DNA of 8,088 nt. Origin: Gammaproteobacteria bacterium. Its GTDB lineage: Bacteria; Pseudomonadota; Gammaproteobacteria; Pseudomonadales; Pseudomonadaceae. A program made the position numbers and the translations under genes. The notes under the pieces were generated by a model. It did no database searches. It was not told where the DNA came from and was given only the letters and a program-made list of their open reading frames with translations. The DNA lies in contig JAAZCO010000149.1 of NCBI GenBank assembly GCA_012513235.1, forward strand, positions 1 through 8,088. The letters are read 5' to 3'. This document shows, in pieces, positions 1 to 6,956 of this stretch. Positions within the stretch are counted from its first letter, which is position 1, and the number at the start of each line of letters is the position of its first letter.

Positions 1-3000
1 ATCGCTAAAAGCTCGCCCTTTGATAAAGCACCACTGACTTGGCGTTTAATGCGCATTTTGCCGCAGGTGGTCGAGCAACCAGTATTTGCGCCTTTGCAGC
101 ATTTTTTAGGCGATGACCCCGACTTGCGCAAGCGCTACCAGCTGTCTGAGCGTTTGGCTGACTTGTTTGACCAGTATCAGGTGTATCGCAGCGATTGGCT
201 GCAGGATTGGGCGCAAGGCCATGACCAGTTGCGCCAAGTGGAAGGCCAGCCGCAGGTCAGTGATGAGAAAGCTCAAGCTCGTGAGCCGACCGTGGCTTGG
301 CAAGCTGAGTTGTGGCGGTTATTGATTGACGATATTGGTGAAGAAGCTATTCATAGCAGTCGTGCCGCAGTGCATCCGCGCTTTATTGCAGCGATGCAAG
401 CGCTGGAGACTGCGCCAGCCGGCTTACCACGACGCATTATTATCTTTGGTATTTCTTCTTTGCCTGCGCAAATGGTCGATGCGTTAGCGGCCATCAGTCG
501 TTTTAGTCAGGTGATGCTCTGTGTGCATAACCCCTGCCAGTTTCACTGGGCGGATATTGTTGAAGACAAACAATTACTGCGCCATGAATACCGCCGCCAG
601 AGCCGTAAAGAGGGCTTTCCTGAAGTGTTATCCATTGAGCAACTGCACCAATTTGCTCACCCATTATTAGCCGCATGGGGTAAGCAGGGCCGCGACTATA
701 TTAGTCTGCTTGACCAGCACGATGAACTGGATACTTACCAAACCCAGTTTAAGACGCATGGCCAGCGTGTAGATATTTTTGAAGATGGCAAAACCGCTAC
801 AGTGCTGGAGCAATTGCACAACGATATGCTGCACTTGCGGCCTGTGGCTGACACGCAAGCGACATGGCCTGCGGTGAATCCAGACATCGACCAATCGCTA
901 CGCTTTCATATTGCCCATAGTGCCCAGCGTGAAGTGGAAGTGCTACATGACCAACTCTTAGCGCATTTTAATGCTGATCCGAGCTTAAAACCGCGCGATA
1001 TCATAGTCATGGTGCCGGATATCAACAGCTATGCGCCGCACATTCAGGCGGTGTTTGCTCAATATGCCCGTGATGATCTGCGTTATATCCCCTTTACCTT
1101 GTCAGACCAATCTGAGCAAAGCACAGAGCCGTTATTGATTGCTTTGCACGAATTACTGCGCTTGCCTGAATCGCGTTTAACCGTTGCTGACATTATGAGT
1201 CTGCTGGATGTGCCAGCGGTGCGTGCTCGTTTCGCCATTCAGGAAGAGCATTTGCCGATCTTACAACGCTGGTTAACCGGTGCCGGAGTACGCTGGGGTT
1301 TGAATGCTCAACACCGTGAAGGCTTTTCTTTACCGCAAGGTTTGGCGCAAAATACTTGGGATTTTGGCCTGCAGCGTATGTTGTTGGGTTATGCCATGGG
1401 CAACAGCGAGGCGTATGCCGGTATTCAGCCCTATGACGAAGTGGGTGGCTTAGATGCTGCGCTGATTGGTCCTATCACTCATTTTCTAGATGCTTTGCAA
1501 GAGTTGCATGCCGAGCTCAGTCGCATGCAGTCCTTTGCACAGTGGCGTACGGTATTTCTGAATATACTGGAGCAGTTTTTCTTAGTCGAAGAGGATAACG
1601 ATCTGCTCTTAGTGCAGCGTTTGCGCACCGGCTGTGAGCAGTGGCATCAGTTATGTATTGATGCGCAACTCGATGAGGTGCTCACCTTAGCTGTGGCTCG
1701 TGAAGCGTGGTTGACTAACGTCGATTCTGACCATCTCAGTCAGCGCTTTTTAGCCGGTTCAGTGAATTTTTGTACCTTGATGCCGATGCGCGCGATTCCT
1801 TTTCGCATGGTGTGCTTATTAGGCATGAATGACGGTGATTATCCGCGTGTACAAGCGCCGCTGGACTTTGACCTGATGGGCAGTGATTATCGCCCCGGCG
1901 ACCGTTCACGACGTGAAGATGACCGCTATTTACTCTTAGAAGCCTTACTGTCTGCCCGTGAGAAACTGTATATCAGTTGGATTGGCCGTAGTGTGCGTGA
2001 TAATACCGAGCGCCCGTCTTCAGTGCTGGTCGCGCAGTTGCGTGACCACCTCAGCAACGGCTGGCACTTAGCCGATGAGCAGCCCTTGTTGGATGCGTTA
2101 ACCACAGTGCATCCTTTGCAGCCCTTTAGTCAGCATTACTTTACTGATAACAGCGTTCAGAGTGATTTATTTACCTACGCGCATGAGTGGTCGGTGCTGC
2201 ATCAGGCGCCAGCAGCAGTTGCGACAGGGCGTTTAACAGATTTCGTTGCTGAAAATGCGATGAGCCCTGAGTTGCTGCAACGCTTTTTGCGTGACCCAGT
2301 TAAGTTTTTTTTCAATGAGCGCCTCAAAGTGCACTTAGACCCAATTGAGCTGGATGTCTTTGAGGATGAGCCCTTTGCTCTGGATGGCTTGCAGCGCTAT
2401 AGCTTGCAAGCAGAGCTGCTCAGCGCCGGTCAACATGCCGCACCGGATGCTGATTTAACTGCGGTGCTTGAGCAATACAGTGAAAAACTTCAGCGCAGCG
2501 GAGCCTTACCCATGTGTGCCTTTGGCGAACAGTTGCGCAGTGAGTTGATTGAGCCGTTATTGGCGCAATTAGCGCATTATCGTCAGCTGTGTGCCATTTG
2601 GCCACATGAGGAAGATGCCCCGCGCCTGATTGATATCAAACATAACAAGATGCATCTGGAAGGCTGGCTGGGCGGACTGCGCACGGGCGTACCCTCTACT
2701 GATACTGCCAGTGTTTATGCGCGTATTGAGCTGACACCGGGCAAAATCAATAAAGGTAACCAGCGCAGTTGGCATCGACTCTTACGGCCTTGGGTGCAGC
2801 ATGTGTTAATCAATGCCACGGGTGCAGCAACCCAAACCTTTATCATTGCGCAAGAGAGCAGTATCAGTTTTGCTAGCTTTGATGCTGAACGTGCTCAGCA
2901 GATTGTGCAGGACTGGTTGGAGTGCTGGTACAGCGGTCTCAATGCGCCCATTCCTGTTGCATTAAAAACAGCCATGGCTTTTTTAAAGGATCAAGCAGAT

Positions 3001-3222
3001 ACAGAAAAGAAAGGTAAACCACACAACAGCGCACAAGCAGCCTATGAAGGCGGCTTTAATACCACCGGTGAAGTACAACAAAGTGCAGCCTTAGCCCGTC
3101 AGTACCCAAGCTATGCCGACTTACTTGCTGATGAAACCTTTGCGGACTGGACTGACTTGTTATACGGCGCATTATTTAACGCCGAAATTATTAAGCTTGA
3201 GCGTCAAGGAGACTCGCAATGA
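1..3222 (+). CDS. recC: Exodeoxyribonuclease V subunit gamma, RecC (5' end missing)
   Basis: RecC is the RecBCD subunit that splits the duplex at the fork, channels the strands to RecB and RecD, and scans the 3' strand for Chi. The reading frame is open from base 1, so the ATG at 49 is internal: the codons before it (SPFDKAPLTWRL) match E. coli RecC just before its residue 96. About 79 N-terminal residues lie outside the window, and 1073 are visible, giving roughly 1150 in total against 1122 in E. coli. Numbering from base 1, the Chi-pocket segment ADLFDQY is at residues 53-59, the latch segment SQRFLAG at 580-586, TLMPMR follows it, and GDRSRREDDR is at 633-642. No Walker A motif is seen, as expected for this inactivated helicase fold. 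The C-terminal part, from about residue 740, aligns with the nuclease-like domain of RecC, which is catalytically dead in the family. The stop codon overlaps the recB start. Confidence 0.97.
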   Translation: MAKSSPFDKAPLTWRLMRILPQVVEQPVFAPLQHFLGDDPDLRKRYQLSERLADLFDQYQVYRSDWLQDWAQGHDQLRQVEGQPQVSDEKAQAREPTVAWQAELWRLLIDDIGEEAIHSSRAAVHPRFIAAMQALETAPAGLPRRIIIFGISSLPAQMVDALAAISRFSQVMLCVHNPCQFHWADIVEDKQLLRHEYRRQSRKEGFPEVLSIEQLHQFAHPLLAAWGKQGRDYISLLDQHDELDTYQTQFKTHGQRVDIFEDGKTATVLEQLHNDMLHLRPVADTQATWPAVNPDIDQSLRFHIAHSAQREVEVLHDQLLAHFNADPSLKPRDIIVMVPDINSYAPHIQAVFAQYARDDLRYIPFTLSDQSEQSTEPLLIALHELLRLPESRLTVADIMSLLDVPAVRARFAIQEEHLPILQRWLTGAGVRWGLNAQHREGFSLPQGLAQNTWDFGLQRMLLGYAMGNSEAYAGIQPYDEVGGLDAALIGPITHFLDALQELHAELSRMQSFAQWRTVFLNILEQFFLVEEDNDLLLVQRLRTGCEQWHQLCIDAQLDEVLTLAVAREAWLTNVDSDHLSQRFLAGSVNFCTLMPMRAIPFRMVCLLGMNDGDYPRVQAPLDFDLMGSDYRPGDRSRREDDRYLLLEALLSAREKLYISWIGRSVRDNTERPSSVLVAQLRDHLSNGWHLADEQPLLDALTTVHPLQPFSQHYFTDNSVQSDLFTYAHEWSVLHQAPAAVATGRLTDFVAENAMSPELLQRFLRDPVKFFFNERLKVHLDPIELDVFEDEPFALDGLQRYSLQAELLSAGQHAAPDADLTAVLEQYSEKLQRSGALPMCAFGEQLRSELIEPLLAQLAHYRQLCAIWPHEEDAPRLIDIKHNKMHLEGWLGGLRTGVPSTDTASVYARIELTPGKINKGNQRSWHRLLRPWVQHVLINATGAATQTFIIAQESSISFASFDAERAQQIVQDWLECWYSGLNAPIPVALKTAMAFLKDQADTEKKGKPHNSAQAAYEGGFNTTGEVQQSAALARQYPSYADLLADETFADWTDLLYGALFNAEIIKLERQGDSQ
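412..419 (-). other. Octamer matching a reported Pseudomonas Chi
   Basis: The + strand reads GCGCCAGC, so the minus strand reads GCTGGCGC. From memory, this is the Chi octamer reported for an Antarctic Pseudomonas syringae RecBCD. Whether this organism uses that sequence is unknown, and the match could be chance. Confidence 0.3.
2206..2213 (-). other. Second octamer matching a reported Pseudomonas Chi
   Basis: The + strand reads GCGCCAGC, so the minus strand again reads GCTGGCGC, inside recC. It is the second exact copy in the window. I saw no exact copy on the + strand, and no E. coli Chi (GCTGGTGG) on either strand by eye. Confidence 0.3.
3206..3212 (+). promoter_or_regulatory. Ribosome binding site of recB, inside the recC end
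   Basis: AAGGAGA lies within the last codons of recC. The AAGGAG core ends 7 bases before the ATG at 3219, and that ATG overlaps the recC TGA (ATGA). The spacing is optimal and supports 3219 as the recB start. It also suggests that ribosomes terminating on recC help initiate recB. Confidence 0.8.
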
Positions 3223-6200
3223 GTGCGTTACCCACATCACAGCGACCCTTAGCGCTGCAATTCCCGCTGTATGGCAGCCGTTTAATCGAGGCCAGTGCCG
3301 GTACCGGTAAAACCTATACGATCGCCGCGCTTTATGTGCGCTTGATTTTGCAGCATGGTCTGGCCGATAACACCGCTTTTAATCGACATGTGCTACCACC
3401 TGAAATTCTCGTGGTGACTTTTACCGATGCGGCGACCCAAGAGCTACGCGATCGTATTCGTGCCAGGCTAGTAGAAGCAGCGCAAGTGTTTCGTGATGAG
3501 CATCCGCAGCCTGATGCATTATTAGCAACCCTGCGTGAAGATTATCCGGCTGAGCAGTGGGCCTCTTGTGCGCAACGACTGGATCAGGCCGCACAATGGA
3601 TGGATGAAGCGGCAGTCTCAACCATCCACTCGTGGTGCCAGCGCATGTTGCGTGAGCATGCCTTCGATAGTGGCAGCTTATTCACGCAAACTCTAGAAAC
3701 CGATCACAGTGATTTACTGGCCTTGGTGGTGAAAGACTATTGGCGTCAGCAGTGTTACCCATTGCTCAATACTAATGTGCTGTGGGCGATTGAGCACTGG
3801 CAGCAACCTTCGGCGTTGCAGCGCAAGATATACCCTTTATTGCACGCACAAAACGCCACGCTAAACTCAGCCGTGCAGGGGCAATCGCTGGCTCAGTTAT
3901 TGGATGCTGGCATCAATCAGCAGCAGCGCACGCTTGCAGAGTTAAAACAAGGCTGGGCTGAGTGGACGCAACAACTGCGCGATATTTTGGACCGGGCTTT
4001 AGCAGCCAAAGCCGTTGATGGGAGAAAAATTCAGGCGCGTTATTACACATCATGGCTGGATAAACTTAAAGCCTGGGCCGAGGATCCCGAGCAAACTCAG
4101 CTGGATATTGGCACGGGTTTTACCCGCCTGACTCCTGACGGCCTGCATGAGGCTTGGAAAGACAGCAGTGCTGTACCTCAGCACCCAGCACTTGAGGCAA
4201 TGCGTACCCTGCCTTTTGCTTTAGACAATCTAACCCGCGAACTGGATGAGCAAGCCTTATGGCACGCAGCACATTGGATTAAGCAGCGTTTTCATCAGGA
4301 AAAACAACAGCGCGCAGAAATGGGCTTTGATGACATGCTCACGCGCCTTGACCACGCGTTGCAAGGCCCGAGTGGTGAGCGTTTAGCTGCGGTGATTCGC
4401 CAGCAATTTCCGATTGCCTTAATTGATGAGTTCCAAGACACCGACCCTCTGCAATACCGCATTTTCGATACGGTGTATCGCATCGCCGAGGATAACCCTG
4501 ACACCGGTTTGTTTTTGATTGGTGACCCTAAACAAGCGATTTATAGCTTCCGCGGTGCGGATATTCATACTTATTTGTATGCGCGTCACGCCACGCATGA
4601 GCGTCACCATGATTTAGACACCAACTTTCGCTCGACGGATACCATGGTCAGAGCGGTGAACCAATTGTTTGACCTTGCTGAGCAGCGCAGTGACAGCCAA
4701 GGGGCATTCTTATTTAAACAAGGTGAGGTTAACGAGTTACCTTTTCATCTGGTCCAAGCTCAAGGCCGCAGCGAGCAATGGAGGGTGGCTGGCGAACAAC
4801 AACCAGCGTTGACTGTGTGGCGTTTAGACGCTGATGAGCCGGTATCGCGCGCGGACTATATTGAGCAGGTGGCTGCGAGTAGCGCGACAGAAATTGCTCG
4901 CTTACTCAACCTGTCAGCTGACGGTCAAGCGGGTTTTAAACAACCCGATGGTGCTCTACAAGCCTTGCAGCCCAATGATATCGCTGTATTAGTGCGTGAT
5001 ATGCGCGAGGCGCAAGCGATTCGTAAGCATCTCGCTCAGCGCAATGTACGCAGCGTCTATCTATCAGATAAAGATTCAGTGTTTGCTAGTCAAGAAGCGC
5101 TCGATGTGCTGACCTGGCTCAACGCCTGCTTGCACCCAGATAATGAGCGCGCTCTGAAAACTGCATTGGCCTGCAGCACCTTTGCTTTACCGCTGATAGA
5201 GCTGGAGCGTATCAATCAAGATGAATTGCTCTGGGAAAAGCGCGTTTTACAGTTTAAGGATTATTTAGAGCGCTGGCATCAACAGGGCGTGCTGCCGATG
5301 TTGCGTAAAATCATGCACGACTTTGAGTTGCCACAGCGTTTAGTGCAGCGTCCTGATGGTGAGCGAGCCTTAACCAACGTGCTGCATTTATCTGAATTAC
5401 TGCAACATGCGGCGCGTGAATTGGATGGTGAGTTTGCCGTGCTGCGCTATTTGCAGAATGCTTGTGCCGGTCAAGCCGATGGCGCGCAAGAGCAAGTGTT
5501 GCGCCTGGAAAGTGATGAATCCTTGGTGCGGGTGATTACCATCCATAAATCCAAAGGACTGGAATACCCCTTGGTGTTTTTACCCTTTATTTGTGGCTTC
5601 CGTGCGCAAGAAGGTCAGCAGCCGTTTACTATTCAGGTCAATGGTCAGCGCACCTTAATGTTGCATGCGGATAAAGACAGTCTTGTGCAAGCCGAGCGCG
5701 AGCGTTTAGGTGAAGACTTACGCTTGTTGTATGTGGCCCTAACCCGTGCGCGACATGCCTGCTGGTTAGGTGTCGCTGACTTGAAAAAAGGGCAGGCTAA
5801 GACGTCAGTGTTGCATCACAGCGCGCTGGGTTATTTATTGAATAACGGTCAACCTTTAGCCAACACTGCTGAGCTGGATACGTGGTTGGCACCCTTGGCT
5901 GCAGACACGCAGGGCTTAGTCAGCACTGTAAGGCTGATGCCGGCTAGTACTGAAGCTGCAGTGGAGAACCGCAATGGTGACTTTACGCCCAGTTGGCGAG
6001 TGGCGCAGCGGCGTACCCGCGAGCACTGGTGGATTGCCTCCTACAGTGCGCTGCGTTTTATGGCACAAGCGCCAGAGAGTGATGAGCAATCACGTGAACG
6101 TGTGGAGGACCTCGCGCCGCAATCGGCTGTTGCACAAAACATGAGTGATGACGAGCAGTACGATCCAGACCTCATCGAGAGTACAGCAGTGACTGCAGAT

Positions 6201-6956
6201 ACTGCATTGGCAGTTGCAGGAATTCATGCATTCCCCCGTGGTGCTAAGCCCGGTACTTTTTTGCATGGCTTGTTAGAGTGGGCTGCGCAAGAAGGCTTTG
6301 CCGCAGTTTTGAACGACCCAGAAGGCGCGCAACAATGGATTCAGGCACGCTGTGAAGCCTATAGTTTTGAGGGCTACGCTGAATTGCTGTGGCCGTGGCT
6401 CAGTGATTATATTCAGCAGCCCTTTGTTATTGCTGAGCAGCCAATGGCATTAGCTGGGTTGAAGCATTACCAAGCGGAAATGGAGTTTTGGTTTGCTACT
6501 CATCAAGCCAATACCTTGCAGATTGACCGTTTAACACGAGAGTTTATCTTGCCCGGTGTCGAGCGTCCTTACTTACAACCTGAGCGCCTTAATGGCATGT
6601 TTAAAGGCTTTATTGACTTGGTGCTTGAGCATCAAGGTCGTTATTACGTGGTGGACTATAAGTCAAACTGGCTGGGTGATAACGCAGCAGCTTACAGTAC
6701 AGCGGCGATGGATGAGTGCGTATTAACCTATCGTTATGATCTGCAATACACCCTCTATGTTTTGGCATTGCATCGCTTATTGAAGTTACGTATTCGCGAT
6801 TATGACTACGACACTCATATGGGCGGTGCGGTGTATATGTTCCTGCGAGGAGCACAGAGTGAGACCCAAGGTTTGCACATAGCCCGACCAGCTAGTGAGT
6901 TGATCGAGCGCTTGGATGCGCTGTTTAAATCCAACGCCCAGGAGGCACAATCATGA
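3219..6956 (+). CDS. recB: Exodeoxyribonuclease V subunit beta, RecB helicase-nuclease
   Basis: RecB is the 3'-5' superfamily 1A (UvrD-like) motor of RecBCD. It carries the only nuclease site of the complex and, in E. coli, the RecA-loading surface. Visible helicase motifs are: I, EASAGTGKT, with Lys31; Ia, VVTFTDAATQELRDRI; II, IDEFQDTD, with Asp403 and Glu404; III, IGDPKQAIYSFRGAD (434-448); IV, NFRS (469-472; NWRS in E. coli); V, TIHKSKGLEY (774-783); VI, LLYVALTRAR, with Tyr838, Thr842 and Arg843. A tether at about 948-1002 leads to the nuclease domain. Its site residues His1016, Asp1133, Asp1146 and Lys1148 (DYKSNWLG) match E. coli His956, Asp1067, Asp1080 and Lys1082, and the RYDLQYTLY segment follows. 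The length of 1245 residues compares with 1180 in E. coli; about 24 of the extra residues are in the tether. The start is chosen by the strong upstream ribosome site and the N-terminal match. All key residues are present, so the enzyme should be active. Confidence 0.98.
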   Translation: MSALPTSQRPLALQFPLYGSRLIEASAGTGKTYTIAALYVRLILQHGLADNTAFNRHVLPPEILVVTFTDAATQELRDRIRARLVEAAQVFRDEHPQPDALLATLREDYPAEQWASCAQRLDQAAQWMDEAAVSTIHSWCQRMLREHAFDSGSLFTQTLETDHSDLLALVVKDYWRQQCYPLLNTNVLWAIEHWQQPSALQRKIYPLLHAQNATLNSAVQGQSLAQLLDAGINQQQRTLAELKQGWAEWTQQLRDILDRALAAKAVDGRKIQARYYTSWLDKLKAWAEDPEQTQLDIGTGFTRLTPDGLHEAWKDSSAVPQHPALEAMRTLPFALDNLTRELDEQALWHAAHWIKQRFHQEKQQRAEMGFDDMLTRLDHALQGPSGERLAAVIRQQFPIALIDEFQDTDPLQYRIFDTVYRIAEDNPDTGLFLIGDPKQAIYSFRGADIHTYLYARHATHERHHDLDTNFRSTDTMVRAVNQLFDLAEQRSDSQGAFLFKQGEVNELPFHLVQAQGRSEQWRVAGEQQPALTVWRLDADEPVSRADYIEQVAASSATEIARLLNLSADGQAGFKQPDGALQALQPNDIAVLVRDMREAQAIRKHLAQRNVRSVYLSDKDSVFASQEALDVLTWLNACLHPDNERALKTALACSTFALPLIELERINQDELLWEKRVLQFKDYLERWHQQGVLPMLRKIMHDFELPQRLVQRPDGERALTNVLHLSELLQHAARELDGEFAVLRYLQNACAGQADGAQEQVLRLESDESLVRVITIHKSKGLEYPLVFLPFICGFRAQEGQQPFTIQVNGQRTLMLHADKDSLVQAERERLGEDLRLLYVALTRARHACWLGVADLKKGQAKTSVLHHSALGYLLNNGQPLANTAELDTWLAPLAADTQGLVSTVRLMPASTEAAVENRNGDFTPSWRVAQRRTREHWWIASYSALRFMAQAPESDEQSRERVEDLAPQSAVAQNMSDDEQYDPDLIESTAVTADTALAVAGIHAFPRGAKPGTFLHGLLEWAAQEGFAAVLNDPEGAQQWIQARCEAYSFEGYAELLWPWLSDYIQQPFVIAEQPMALAGLKHYQAEMEFWFATHQANTLQIDRLTREFILPGVERPYLQPERLNGMFKGFIDLVLEHQGRYYVVDYKSNWLGDNAAAYSTAAMDECVLTYRYDLQYTLYVLALHRLLKLRIRDYDYDTHMGGAVYMFLRGAQSETQGLHIARPASELIERLDALFKSNAQEAQS
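6940..6945 (+). promoter_or_regulatory. Ribosome binding site of recD, inside the recB end
   Basis: A perfect AGGAGG lies in the last codons of recB. It is 7 bases from the ATG at 6953 and 10 bases from the next in-frame ATG at 6956. The spacing favours 6953, whose ATGA overlaps the recB stop exactly as at the recC/recB junction. Confidence 0.8.

Noticed and set aside
49..3222. Treating the ATG at 49 as the RecC start
   Set aside because: The frame is open upstream to base 1, and those codons continue the match to RecC, with the ATG aligning to E. coli Met96. It is an internal methionine of a gene cut by the window edge.
3200..3230. Missing ptrA between recC and recB as a possible deletion
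   Set aside because: ptrA insertion at this site is a feature of enterobacteria. Direct recC-recB adjacency with a clean ATGA overlap is normal in pseudomonads and shows no scar.
4623..4634. NFRS instead of NWRS in RecB motif IV as a possible defect
   Set aside because: Phe for Trp is a conservative aromatic change seen in UvrD-like helicases, and the motif Arg is intact. All other motifs are complete.
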